From assembly GCF_000224145.3 (NCBI RefSeq), contig NC_020168.2:4189480-4253479 (forward strand): a stretch of DNA of 64,000 nucleotides, read 5' to 3'. The stretch is from Ciona intestinalis. Taxonomy: Eukaryota; Chordata; Ascidiacea; Phlebobranchia; Cionidae. Below the pieces are notes generated by a model. The model saw only the letters and a program-made list of their open reading frames with translations. It was not told the DNA's origin and ran no database searches. Shown piece by piece: positions 20,491 to 34,800 of this stretch. The translations under genes were made by a program, and so were the position numbers. How positions within the stretch are numbered: the first letter of the stretch is position 1; each line of letters opens with the position of its first letter.

Positions 20491-23400
20491 ATGGAAAAGG
20501 TAATACTTTACTTTTTTTAATGATTTTTCAAGATATAACAGACTGTTTGATTTATATATAGAAGAGCTTACAGCTACTGGTGTATGGTTACAAGTAGGTG
20601 AATTATCATATACGATTTCTTAAAAACAGTGAGGGGGTTTTGGCTGCGACTTTGTACCTTCCTTATTTCTATACATTGAAAGTAACTTACCTATTGCTTC
20701 AGTATCAAACTGAAAGGTAAAAAATAAAACAAATTTTCTTACAGGTCAAGTTTGAGATGGAAGAAATGATTCAACTCTGGTTGCGTGACAAGAATGATGA
20801 TCACAAAATACTAAAATGTGCTCAACAAATTGAAAATAGAGAACAGACGATCGGTGACCTTGTTACAGCATTGGGGCCACACCTAACGAACAAGGATACT
20901 AAAATAAGAATAGATGCCTGCACTTTATTATCAAATGTCATCCATAAATTGCCAAAGGACTGCCTAAATCAGGGTGAACTTGAATCTCTAGTTCAGTTTT
21001 TATGCAGCAGGCTAGAAGATCATTACACCCTGCAACCTGTAGCGTTAAGTTTGCTGTTACAACTCAGTTCTGCTGACAATTTAACCGGCGAAAATGCATG
21101 TAGCATAATAACGTCAGTGTTTAAAGAAGTGCACATTCAAACATGCATGCAACATGACCGATTAAAAATATTCCAAATTCTTGGAACTCTCTTAGACATT
21201 CACACCAAAGATGTAATTACAATGGGCAGAGACTTTTTGTACCAATATATCCAAGTAATTGATGGTGAACAAGACCCAAGAAATCTCCTCACCATTTTTC
21301 AACTGACTAAGAACCTAATTGAAAGCAGTTTCCCACTTTTTGACCTGGTTGAGGAATTGTTTGATGTCTCTTCTTGCTATTTTCCTATAGATTTTAACCC
21401 TGCAGCCGCTGGAAAGAAATCCACTATTACTAACCTTGACCTAGTATCTTCCCTACGTGGTGTTCTTGCTTCTACCAAGCAATTTGCCCAGTACTGTATC
21501 CCGTTAATGCTTGAAAAATTGGAATCTGACGTTGAAAGTGCAAAAATAGATTCGTTAGAAACTCTTACTGCTTGTCTTGGCTGTTACGGAAAACAAGAGC
21601 TTGAAAAATATCTAAGTTCGCTTTGGTCTGATGTAAAACGTGAGATAAACCAGTCTTCATCTGAGCAGATCGAAAAATGTTGTCTCACTTTTTTGACTTC
21701 ACTTCTATCAAACTTGTCAAGCTGGCCAGTTGATCAAAAGAGTGAAAAAGCCACTGATTTGAAATCCTTTTTGGATGATGTATTAGAAGATTGCGTGCCA
21801 AGATTGCAGGCACAAAGTGATGACAGATCAAAATGGATGGCAGGCCATGTTGTACTTGCATGCGCAAAATCTTCCAAAAAAGCTTGTTCTCAAATCGTGA
21901 CCACAGTTTTGCCAATTTTGTTGCAAAACGCGCAATCGAAAAGTGCTTCAACAACACTGGCTGGACAAAGCGTTCAACAATCTGCCCTTGATAACCTTGT
22001 TAAACTAACAGCAGTTTGTGGACAGTTTAATTTTGAAAATCACCCAGTTTTGAAAAAGAAAGAAGAATTTTTTACAATTTTAAATGAACTTGCTTTAAAA
22101 AGTGAAATTGAAGAACAACTAAAATGTATTGCTGTGGCTGGCTTTGCTTCTTTATTAAAACTTGAAATCCTATCAAATGTTGAATTAACGGAGATAGCAT
22201 CCCTGTTGTTGAAGATGATCAAATTGAAACCAGAGTCTCATCTTCGAGGGGAAGTTTTATCAGTTGCTGGTTACCTCTCCTCCCAACATCCGGATGTTGC
22301 GAAGTCTCATCTGATCCCTTGTGTGATGAGGAGGATGGAAGAAGGAGATGACTCATGCTTCGATGTCCTTGCTTCCGTGTGCACACATTTTGATGTCTTG
22401 AAATTGGTTCTGGGTTTTATTATGGAACGCATAGTGAATACTCAAGTAGATGAAACAAGCGAGCCATTGCTGCATGCTTGCCTTGAATCTCTGCAGAAAA
22501 TGACCAGCAGTAGTTGGGTAGGAAACACTGAGATTGAGTACATGGCATTAAACTTGGTGTTGCCGCTACTGAAACGGTGTATTGAGGTAACACTGGAGCT
22601 TTCGGTTCCAGAGCAGTGTTGCGCGAATTGTCACATATTTGAGGACGTTTCTAAAGAATGTGCATCACTGCCAATTCTAAAGTCTGCGGCTATTGTTATT
22701 CGGAATGTGTGTCAGAAACTAAAACCTGGAAAATCAACTGATCTTGTCATTCAATTAATCGCGTCTTTGTATAACAATAGTAAACTGAGCTCGCTTGATA
22801 TCAAATCAGATGTTCATTTTACCCCGTTTCACCCCAAAGCTTCTCCATTACAAACAAGAACTTTATGCTTTCTTCCCGCCACTATATGTGCCCTCCATCC
22901 AAATATTGAAATACCTGAACTGGCTGAGTTGGAGACAAAGTTGCTAAATACCTGCTTGCATTGTACTGACCAACCAAGTTATGTATTTGCAGCTAAAGCT
23001 TTGTCAGGTCTGGTGAATAAGTACAAGAAACCATCAATCCCAATACTAGAAAAGGTATATTGTATTATATAAATATATATATATATATATACATATTAAT
23101 ATATATGTCGTATTTCGAAAATTCAAAGTTCAAACTTTAAGTTCAAATTTGCAGCATTAAATATCTACAATGATTTTGAAATCATTTTTAAAATTAAAAT
23201 ATTTCTAAATTGTAATTAGTAAAGAAACATTTTTTTAGTTAAAATCCCATTTTGACACTGACCCAAATTGGAGTTTAAAATCAGAAGAAGAAAAAATGAT
23301 GATTCTTACTCTTCTGATATGGATATGCAAAGCTCTGGTGTTATCCAACCATCCGGACTCTTTGATCTTTATCAAAAATCTTCTCTACTGGATGGGAGAT

Positions 23401-24806
23401 GATTCAGTAGGAGAGGTTGCTGCAGCGGGGTTTGATATTATTCTAAGGGAGTCAAATGAGGTAAAAAATTATCTCATTTTTTGGTATTAATAGTTGTTGT
23501 GATACCTGTGGTATTGCTGCAATGTAAGGCTTGAGTAAAAAAACATTATATTCTTGATTTTTTTGGGCATTACTAGTTGCTGCAATAAAACAGAAAAAAG
23601 AGACAAGTTAGAAAAAAAAGACTAAAAAGGACCAGGAAAAAAGTGACCCAAAACTACAAAAAAATTGTTAAACCACTCTTTAGAGAAACTCTTTTTCTAC
23701 ACCATTTCTATTCTGTATCAAGAATTTTTTCATCAATTACTCCCAGGTCCTCTCGCCATCCTCCCACTCCACCATCCGCTTGATGCACAAACAACGATTC
23801 TTCCTCCTTATTATCCCGGAGATTGTCTCCTCTTTTAAAACTTCCGAGAACAAAACGCAACAAACGAACATTCTTACCGCTCTCTCACACTTAATAGGAC
23901 ATCTACCCAAGCAGGTTTATTAGTTGTTAAAATATTTTTAAAAAATGAAAATTATTAATTTAAAAAAAATGTTATTATATGTATCTAATGTATGTATATA
24001 CATTAATTAATTAATTGTATTTTTAAATGTATTTAATTTTACCAAAAAAAATTTTTTTTCATATATAAATATCGAAATTAGTTTATTTTGTAGATTTTTT
24101 GGGGACAATTAAAAGTTTTTTACCATTTTGTTTTCATTTTTTTAAAATATGCACTCTTTTTATATTTTATATCTATTTTTATATGTTAACGCAGGTGTTA
24201 ATGCAACATTTCACGGAGTTGCTTCCCTTGCTCACACAAGCTTTGCACACGGACAATACTCAACTCTTAAAGTCTGTGCTTTCCACTTTGTTCTGCTTCA
24301 TACAGGTAAGTACAAAAACATGCTCGACAGTGAGCACAAAGTGTAACTCTATATGATAACAGGATACCACCGAAGCCATGACAGCACACCTGGAAAACTT
24401 GATGAAACATTTTCTGAGGTTAAGCAAATTTAAACAGGATATAGATGTTAGAGTAAAGGTAACTGAAAAAAATATAGTTTGAATAAATTAACCTTTGATA
24501 TTAATCTAAAGCGGCTTTTCCATTAATTGTTTTTACTAAAAATAAAAAAAAATAAGAATTTTCTTGCAGTTTTAGATTAATGTTACATATATGTGACAAC
24601 AGCAGTTTTTATAATCTGTAATGTAATGTCTTTTGCAACAGGCAGTTCAATGTATTGGAGTTGTAACATTACTTCCGCCAATCGTCATCTTGCCTTTCAA
24701 AAATGACATCGTTCGTCACTTGGTGTCAGTATTGGACGATCGAAAACGTGATGTCCGAACGGAAGCTTCAAAAGCTCGTTCTGAATGGTTTCTCGTCGGA
24801 ACTTGA
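20491..24806 (+). CDS. MMS19: MMS19, cytosolic iron-sulfur targeting HEAT-repeat protein
   Basis: Seven exons (20491-20499, 20745-23054, 23239-23460, 23747-23914, 24195-24305, 24363-24458, 24642-24806), all in phase 0, give 1026 residues against 1030 in human. Exon 1 codes only MEK. Diagnostic stretches: DGEQDPRNLLTIFQL, LVEELFDVSSCYFPIDFNP and LVSSLRGVLAST in the N-terminal domain; WICKALVLSNHP; STIRLMHKQRFF; and the closing DDRKRDVRTEASKARSEWFL. The whole protein is helical repeat. It works in the CIA targeting complex with CIAO1 and CIAO2B, handing Fe-S clusters to nuclear DNA polymerases and helicases such as XPD. The second exon is unusually large (770 codons), while the 3' exons are small and one intron is only 57 bp (24306-24362). 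The two short AT-rich introns around 23055-23238 contain (AT)n runs. Confidence 0.97.
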
Positions 24807-25802
24807 TTTTGAGCTTTGTCTACTTTATTAGGAAGAAGGGTCTGTTATGGTTAACTATGCTGCAAATATAAGGTGCCATATTACAAGTATTGGTCTGGGG
24901 GTTGAGCAGAGTGCTTTTTACAAACTGCCCAAAATTTCTTGTATATTTCTCTCTTAAATAAGTACATGTCCATTCTTTATTGATTTTTTTCATAACTCGC
25001 ATTATACTGAAATTTTTCGCATTCGGATGTCTCAAAATTTTTCATAACTCGCATTACACTGAAATGTTTCGCATTCGGATGTTTCAAAATTCATTCAAAT
25101 TTTATGACAATAATCGTGTATTCACATCACAATTCAAGAGAATAAATATCTCACAATAGGAACATGGTGTTAGTATATGAAACATAGGTTTAATTACGCA
25201 CAGTAAGAGCAGTATTTGGCCTCGAAAGTAAAAACACTTGTTTGATTGTTCTTTATGTACAAACAGTTCATACAAAAGACAGTTACGTATTTTAGTACGC
25301 CAGACTGGAACACAAGGGTTTATAGACAGTTTCACATAATATTGTATATATTACATACTTTGGGTAAGTAGTTAGTTAGTCTTATAGTGACCATTAGGTT
25401 AGAGGAAACACTGTTACGTGTCTTAACTAGACACACCAATACTGGCGGCCACTTTAACTCTGGTATCTCATGGATAAAGCATGCTCTACTAACCACTAAG
25501 CTAATAGTGCTGCTTATAATAAAATTGAGATGTGTTATACCATGAGTATTAAATCCAGAACTTTAAATGCATTCGCCGAAAAAGGTATTTNNNNNNNNNN
25601 NNNNNNNNNNNNNNNNNNNNNNNNNNNNNNNNNNNNNNNNAACTGCAATTTGGTTTAACTTTATGGTAACACCCTAATTTTATCTTTTATGCCCTTTTAC
25701 GCGATAGGGTGTCTTGTATACCACTAACCCTCTAACCAGGTAAAATATAAGTATTAACAAAGGCAAAAAATATGGTAGTACATTAAATTCCCGCAGAAAA
25801 TT
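24807..25802. other. Intergenic: MMS19 to rhophilin 3' ends
   Basis: Convergent 3' ends. Contains a two-copy tandem repeat of about 54 bp at 24985-25090 (core TTTTTCATAACTCGCATTA, then TTCGCATTCGGATGT), a plausible MMS19 poly(A) signal AATAAA at 25141-25146, and a 50-base N gap at 25591-25640. No gene seen. Confidence 0.6.
24985..25090. repeat. Tandem duplication of about 54 bp
   Basis: Two adjacent units share TTTTTCATAACTCGCATTA and TTTCGCATTCGGATGT with few differences. Confidence 0.8.
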
Positions 25803-28800
25803 TTAACACTGAGACCTATATTCTGAAGACAAATTTTTCTTCTGACGAAAAATTGTCCCCCCGGCCCGCAGGAAAGATTTAGTCGTTGTGGAACTTCGCT
25901 GTAGCGAAACCGATCTATGTTTTGGAATTTCTTTGTCGGACGCAGAACTTACCGCGTCATCGTTAAGCTGACTTAGGGTTTTTGGGCGAATTCGTAAACC
26001 ATGGAAAAATCCAAATGAATGTCGCTTCTGGATTGATTTCTTACGTCCAGTGTGGTTATTGTTGTTGTTATTATTATTGTTTCTATGAACAACTTCTCCT
26101 TCAGGAATACTCTGGTAGATCCCATTGCTTTGCCCAATACCTGCAGTCTGTTATAAGAAAAAAAAATATACAAATAAATTTAAATATTATTTATCGTGGT
26201 TGTCAGTCCAGATTTGTCAAAGAAATAATATTAAAACGAAACTTTTTGTTAGATATTTTTACATATATTTAGAAAACTGTAAATTAAATTTTAAATTGAT
26301 TGCATTTAGAAAACTTAATGCAATAAATTAAATTTTAAATTGATTGCATTTAGAGAACTTAACGCAATAAATTAAATTTTAAATTGATTTTAAAATGCAG
26401 CACAAAATATATGAAAAAATGGTATACTATTTCATGTATTTTACTATTTTCTACAAAAAGGTTTCTGAGTTTTTTTTATGTATTCATGTATTTTACTTTT
26501 CCCATATTTGACGGTAGCAATAAAAACAAGAATAAACTTACTGGTGATGAAGGACCTATTAATCCAAGGTCTGAAACTAATTTCAATGTAAGAGGTTTCC
26601 CCTTAGCTTTCTCTATGACATCAGCAACCTCATTATGACCACACCATCGAACATCTTGCCAGTTTATTGAAATAAGAATATCTTCATTTCGGAGACCAAG
26701 TTGCTGTGAAAGTTGATTGCGTGTCGTAAGTATGTAAGATAATTATGTTGTAACTGGATGGTCAGATGTGTATAAAGACATCCATTTTGTAACTCGACAG
26801 TAAGCATGAATACAAAGACATGCATTTTGTAACTCGACAGTAAGCATGAATATAAAGACATGCATTTTGTAACTCGACAGTAAGCATGAATACAAAGACA
26901 TGCATTTTGTAACTCGACAGTAAGCATGAATACAAAGACATGCATTTTGTAACTCGACAGTAAGCATGAATATAAAGACATGCATTTTGTAACTCGACAG
27001 TAAGCATGAATATAAAGACATGCATTTTGTAACTCGACAGTAAGCATGAATATAAAGACATGCATTTTGTAACTCGACAGTAAGCATGAATATAAAGACA
27101 TGCATTTTGTAAATGGAAAGTCAGATAAATATAAACATCCATTTTGTAACTTGACAGTAAACATGATGTCAAGGAATCAACTTGATCTTATAGGTCCCTA
27201 CACACCTTATTAGAAAAAATCACCCCGAATGAACCTGCACCCCTCATGTAAACATGTGTGCCCCTAAATGTACCCATGTACTCCAAGTGTATTGACTGCC
27301 TTGCACATGTTTTACCCATGTGAAATATCGCCATCCTTTTTTAGAATTAGTAATGAAACAGTAAATATTTGGTTTGTGACATCATGGAAAAGTTTGGATT
27401 CTAAAATTCTTTCTCTTTTAACGTCATATTAAATAAAATACAATGCTTGTAAGTTCGATATATGCTCCCCGAATAACAATAAGCAGGTTCGTGGTTTGAT
27501 AGTTAGTCAATAAACTGACATAATCCAGAGTCCATGTCATGTATAGAAACCAGAGCTTCAATATTAGGTTTGTATGAAACAGACTTATAAATATCACGTG
27601 CAATTTTTTTTCGGAATAAGCATGAACATAAGAGGTACAAACACAGAGAAAATCTAAACTTACTTTTGCCTTCTGATCCAGGCTAGTTAGCGAAACAGGA
27701 GCGTCTCCTTGCAAAGTAAACGAACAAACGTGTTCATCGTTTTTAAGCACGATTGTTCGGTGCGCCCCCAAGCGGTGATGGACCGAAAATATGGAAAGAG
27801 GACCCTAGAATATAAGATTTTTATAATGGTCTCAAGCCATTTCGGATAATAATTTTAAAAGAACCCAAAAAATTTTCATCAAGATTATGAAGAAAATGCG
27901 ATTAAATTCATTTAATAAAAAAGTACTTGGGTAAAAAGAATTACTTTTGTAGTTAGCTGCCACAGTCTGTATTATGTTAAACTTATCCTAAAAGCTCCTG
28001 AAATATTCAAATATTTGAATCCAATAACTTACTAATCTTCTAAATATATCAACGGAAGGGACTTCCCCAAAAGCGGGAGGAATACAGGTAGTGTCTTCAT
28101 GGCTGTGACCTAAATTTCAAAAAAATAAATGTCAACCTTTATAATAAGCTTGTGTTATCATAACAAGCAGGTGAAAGCATCTATTGTTATTTTTATAAAG
28201 GGTGGTTTGGATAAGCAGTTTTGTATGTGTAGATGTTATAACAACATTATGGGGGTTATGTATATAGAGAAATGATATGTATACCACAATTAATAGCTAT
28301 TGGATAGGTTCCAATACAGGCTAAGTAAGGGTTATTGCTTATGTAAGTAAATAGATATTAACTTATCAGTATCTTTAGCATTTGTAATTGTATGATGAAA
28401 CTAAAGTATGTTTATTGTTGCTACAACATAATCGTGTTTGCATTAAAAAGGATAACAAAGATAAACAAAGTCCACCCACATAAATAAAATATAAAAACCA
28501 ACAAAAAATAATAGTTTTGACAAACTAGTTTGTGGCAAAGGTATATCATGTAATGCAAATGTATAAGTTACTCCAGTCCCCCAATGTATATTTAATTATT
28601 TACATACATACAATACCTTGTATATCAGGAGCTTCCACAATGTCAAAGAAATCTTCATCCGAATCAACTTCTTCAAGTTTATTCACGGACCTTGTGTGCG
28701 CGTGTTGCAGGTACTCCTGTGGTGTCGTTTCATTATAATATAACATTAAATGACTGAATATAAATTGCTTTATCTCTGCCTGTCCGGAAAACATCAGTCA

Positions 28801-31800
28801 TTATAAAACGGTTATGTGTGTGTTCACACACCTCGTGCCAGCTTACTCGTTTACCATTTATGTTACTTTAATATATAATACTCTTACATAAACCGTAGGG
28901 AAAATATATACCCAGTATAAAATACTTCAGGGCAAAGTGGTTAAGCACTTAAATGCAAAGAATACGAGTTTGTACTCAATTTTGTGTTGGGCATTGAAAC
29001 CGGAGTGCAGAGAGAAACATATAAAGTAGGGTGGGGGAAGATGGGACACCTTTAGCACTTAATATCCAAATATCCTGATTGTGTTTTAGGCAATTAACTA
29101 CAGTTCATGGAAGTTGTGAAGATACGGTTATATAAATGTTTGAATTTTTTGTTTACAACCAAATGGGATGAGAAAAAAAAAGAAAATATGTCCCATCTCC
29201 CCCCACCCTACTATATATTCCAAAATACCAAAATATAACTTTTAAAGCATTCCATCCATCTACCTACCTTTAGAATATCAACAGCCCGGGGTATTTTGCA
29301 TAAACTGTGCGTCTGTAGGGCTCGCTCATGGTAGAACACGGATTGCTTTAAATGAGATTTGCCTGAAATAAAAACGTATGACGTCATTTTTACGTACAGA
29401 GTGAAAAAAAAACGACGTTTCAGTGACGTAATAGCCTATGACGTCACCTAATCTTCGGCGGTCCTCTTTCCTCCTGGCTACGTCATCAGGTTTAGGTACG
29501 TCATCATCGTCGCAGTTCATGTATAAACTTGACAACAGATTCGTTATTTCAAGCTGTTCCGCGGCCACTGTTACGTAACAGAAGTGAACATAACGTCATA
29601 ACTATTACGAAACGTCTGCAGCATAAATTCACTTTATCTCTTAAAATAAAAATGTGGAAAAACCATACAACAAACATACTAAACTTGCTTAGCTACCAAG
29701 CGATTATTGATTTTTGCTTACTGATCGATTCAGCGTGTAATCGGGACACGTTTATGATATACGAACACCCGACAATAACCACGGCCTACTAGAGATACGG
29801 CCAGATAATTCACATTTTACGTTTAAAATTCGAAGACCTATTGTACGTCCAAACACCATTATTTCCATTGTTACGTCATGTATATTGTATAAAAAAAGTA
29901 GCAGTAATGCAAAAAATGCGTTGAAAAAAAAAGGAATCAAGTAATAAGGCCCTTGGTTGGTATGCATATATATAAGACATGGCCGGTATATATATATTGG
30001 ACATACGAATTTAGCAATATCTCTGTAGGCCGTGCCGCGACTTACTGTGTTGATCCAGCAAGCCAAGGGCTGCATAATAATGCGCCAAGGCTCTGTAATG
30101 ATGAGACTTCACTTCAGTCATATTTATCCACGAATATGGAATAACCTCCTTCGTGACGTCACTGTTCATCGATTTGAATGCAAGGCTGTATTTGTCAGAT
30201 ACCTGTGACGTAATAAATGAACCCGTTACGTAACAATAAAAGGGTAGAAACAGTCAAAATTTGTTTTTTTTGGGGGGGATTTATGTGGAAACGGTAAATA
30301 TTTGTTTTGTGACATCATGGAAAAGTTTGCATTCTAAAATTCTTTTTCTTATGACGTCATATTATATAAAATTCGACGCGCGTAAGTTCCAAATATGTTC
30401 CACGATTAACAATGAACAGGCTCGTCGCTCGTGGTTTGATAGTTAGTTACTAAACTGACATAATCCAGACACCATGTACATATAAAGCCAGGTTTAATAT
30501 TAGGTTTGTATGAAAGAACTTTAATGTATTGTTTATTTGCGTATTGAGATACGATAGCGAAAATCATATTTATAAACTTACAATATAAAGTAGGGTGGGG
30601 GACGATGGGAGATCTTTTTATTCTATCTTCTCGCGTTATTCGGTAGTAAACTTAGAACATTCAATAAATTATAAAACCGTATCCTCACGACTCCCACAGA
30701 CCGTTGTTAATTGTTTAAAACACGATTAGAATGTTTGAATATTATGTGCTAAAGGTGCCCAACTTACCCAAGAGTACTCTAACAACAATGTGTTTTTTTT
30801 ATTATTTACTTTCATTTTTATTTCAAAATTTCTTCTTATCTTATGGCAGGGTGGCTTGACGGACGTCCTGGTCGTAATTCCCGACGTAAACGGTGTTAAC
30901 ATGTTTGTATAACGTATTACAAGACTATGGATCCTGTTTTACTTGTCATATACCACCGTTGGTAAACATAAGATATTGCTGGCTGACTATGCCATATTTT
31001 ATATCGGAATCGAGATACTGGGAAAAACGATTCCGTTTTCTATTCATCGTTTTGTTTTGAAAACAAAAGTTAATTTTCCGTAAACAAATTGGACAATGAC
31101 GTAACTTCTTTTGGAATTTTTCGCAAAATTAAACCCTGAGATATATTATAAAGATGCAATAAGGCATAGCTTTAGTTTGCTATTTACGGAGACAAGTCAT
31201 AAATAAAGTTACTTCCTTGGGATTGGTATATAGAACAAACATGTTAAACTGTAATCAGACATAGACAATGTTATGCTATGTGTTTGTGTGTGAAGTATTT
31301 AATGAACTGTGTGTGTGTGTGTTGAACTGGCCTTGTTCAACACAGACAAAACACTAAAAAAACGTACTTAAAATAAGTAAAAACGTACTTAAAATTAGTA
31401 AAAACGTACTTTAAATTAGAACCGCAAGTATTAACAATACACGAAAACTAGCCTTGATAGCTTCTTGTGCAATAGAAGCGCACTTCCCCAGTTGTATCTC
31501 GAATCCCCCGAAAACTTTCATTTCCAAAACGCACTCTTGCCCCTGTGCCAACATTAGCCAGGTGAGGGCGCTAAGTGTTGAGTGACTGAGGTCAGGGGTC
31601 GGCGCGTTGCTGAAGTTTAACCGGAGGTAGTTGAAAGAACCTGGTGACGTCATTGTTTACGTAATAAAGTAGTGACGTCATAAATATTACCAGTTCATGA
31701 GCTTTTAGGTCATTAAAAACGAAATAAAATAAATAAATTTTGGTTAAAATAAATGACGTAAAAATGAATTATGACGCCACCTCTATGATGTAACATTCGT

Positions 31801-34800
31801 TAAACTGCTATAACGTCATTAAAGTAAATTACGTATGAAGAAATGGCTCGTGGTGCGTAACCGCGCAATTGTCATATATTGAAACAATGGCGCAAGGTAT
31901 TGAGCAAACATAACTAGTATATAAGGTTGGGTGATCAAAATAGAACTCAATTAAATGGTGACGGCGTTATCGCCTAGTAGTCACGTATGCACTGTGACGT
32001 CACACTTCATTGAGTAAATTACTTATATATAAAATATAAAACAAGTTAACAGAAATATATTTTTTGTACTTGAAAATAAGAATGACATTAATATATATTA
32101 AAACAGTGGTTTATTTTTAGTATAAAAATTTATGTTGAGACTTCAGCATTATTTGTAACATATTGTTATATTGATACCAAACTATTGGTGATACGATCTA
32201 GGTATCAGGCTTGTTTTCGTTTTTTCCAAGTTTTATATACTTCTGTATTGGTGTAAATACGATCCCACATCAAAAACGCCGCAAATAGACAAAAAAAGTT
32301 AAAAAAAAATAAAATATTAAACCGCCCAGTTAAAAAAATTACCATAAATAAACTTAAAAAAATAAACTCGATCGCCCGGTATTCGAACGCAGTACCTGCT
32401 GCTTGCTGGAAAGCGGAGACGGCAACTTCAATGCCCCTTCGTCTGGTACGGTCAGCTCTTGTACCGATTTGGGAATACAAAGCACCCAGGTTAAACAAGA
32501 CGCTTGCTTTCTCCAGTGATACGGATCTCTGTACAGACGGTAAGCCAGTGATGGAGTCGTACCTAGAGGATATATGACATTTAATATGCTCGAACAGAAT
32601 GATTGTGAGAGTAAAAGGAACTGAGTTCAACGTAATTAATAAAAACATGAATATAGTACCGTGGGGTAAGATGGACACCGTTAGATCATAATATCCCTTG
32701 TTTCCATTAAGTGTTTTATAACAATTACCAACATTCAATTAAAATAATTTGGATACGGTTGTTTATTCTTTGTTTATTACCAAAAAAGACTATAAAAAAT
32801 AAAAGAAAATGAAAACATGTACCGTATTACCTCAAACAGCTTGAAGGCAAAAATACAAGACTTTTTACAAAAGTGGAAATTATTAAATCAGAAACAAAAG
32901 TATTAGATACAGATTTAAATTTTCAATGTTTTTTTTCATTTATTTTGTTAAAATGTATATATATTATTTTCTTTAACGTAAATGTGTCGTTAAGTGACGT
33001 CACACATGGCTATCTCGTCTCATGAAATATTTAAATTGGGATTCTCGCGCGAACTACAGCAAGGTGTTATATTAGAATGGATAAACGCAAGTCACAATAT
33101 AACATATATAACACAATTTTAATTTATTTCTTAACGATAGCGAAGTAGGGTGGAGGGAAGACGAGACACCTTTAGCACACAATATGTGAATATCCTGATC
33201 TTGTTTTAACAATTAACAACGGTCTGTGGGAGTCGTGCGAATACGGTTTTATAATTCTTTGAATGTTCTTTGTTTACTATCAAATGGTACAAGAATATAA
33301 AATAAAATGGTGTCCCATCTTTCTCACCTTACTATAGTTTTAAAACAACCGTGAGATGGAAATCAACAGCGAAAGACGGCGGTTGTTATTTTGGATAAAC
33401 ATGCTATGGATAAAAAGTGGGGGAAAGCGCGTCGGGTAAAAGCGTTGCTGTTGAAACAAACATAGTTATTCTCGTCAAGAAATATGCTTGGCGTTTATTA
33501 CCAGCTATTAATCAAACAAACCTCTCTGTGACGTCATAACAGCGCATTCCGCGAATACTAATAGCGGGGTGACAATGAAAGTAAACAGAACTCTATATGA
33601 CGTTATAGTAGAAGCGCGAAACGGCGTCGTGAGTTTTTACAACGATTTTTATTTTCGGCGAAATTTTAAAAGTTCCGGGTTCCAAAACGAGAGGATTTAA
33701 GCAACCAATAGCAACGAGCGATTTTTAACAATTGCTTGCGGCGAAAACAAGATATCAAAGTTAAAGACGGATTTCGCCGGTGTTGTGACGTGTGGAGTAT
33801 TATAACGGCGTCCGGTTTTACACACAGAGCGACCGACCAGGCGTTTCCAAAAAAATGTATTTATTTTTGCACAAATTTGTATTTAAACCAAAAAAAACTG
33901 TGTTTTTGTGGCAAACAGATTTTTAAACTTCGCTTTATTCAGCGTATTTAATATTTCTACCGACTTTTTTACCTAAATAAATTGTGATAAAAAGTAATAA
34001 GTTTTAAATTAAACTGGCCCATAACCAGCATTCATGCTTTTACGATAAACGATTCAAGGCACCAGTTCTGTTTACTACATTGTATAACCGCCTTAAAACC
34101 GCACCGGATCATAAATAAAGATACGCCTATATGCTAATGCTGTTTTTCAACGCATACTTATTTTAAAAGCAGAACTTAATTTACCGAAAACTATTTATAC
34201 ATTTTTGTTTGATGTTATTATTTGTACTAAATTTTTAAGCGTGAAGGAAAACAAAAAAAACTTCTACACCTTTTTACGTCAATTTCGTAAAACTTTACAA
34301 AAATACGAATATCAAAATGAAAGTTTTGGTATGAAAATCTGTGGTGCATTTAAAGGTATTTTCGATTGACACATTTTTGATAAATCGTTTCTAAATACCC
34401 TTCTAATACTTTCCTTTTATCTTCAAACAGACATTTTTAACGTGTAATATACTGGACGGTATAAATCCAAACAAGCGGTGAGAACGTCGATCGTAAATTC
34501 GAAGGACAAGAAAAGCAATAACAACGTAACGCTGTGGGTTTTCTGGCCAATACGTCATGTATACGGTATTTTAACGTTCATAATCATATACACATCGTAT
34601 TTTAACGTTACTATGCACACGTCGTATTTTTAACAACGGCCATTTTGTCGCATTTTTTTGTCTTATTATTTTAGATTTATTGAGGAAAAACTAGCCTATT
34701 TTTATAATATAGTAGCTGGTTGGGGTAAAATAGTTCATGATTTTATTTTCTGTTCTCGTGCAGTTTGGTAGTAAACACCAAAAAATACTATCCATCTTTC

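Noticed and set aside
26765-27160. CRISPR-like regular array
   Set aside because: The units are contiguous with no unique spacers, and the context is an animal gene; it is a minisatellite.
26664-27172. Three long overlapping minus-strand frames coding a repetitive peptide
   Set aside because: They are produced by the 40-bp minisatellite, whose unit lacks stops; the array lies between rhophilin exons 13 and 14.
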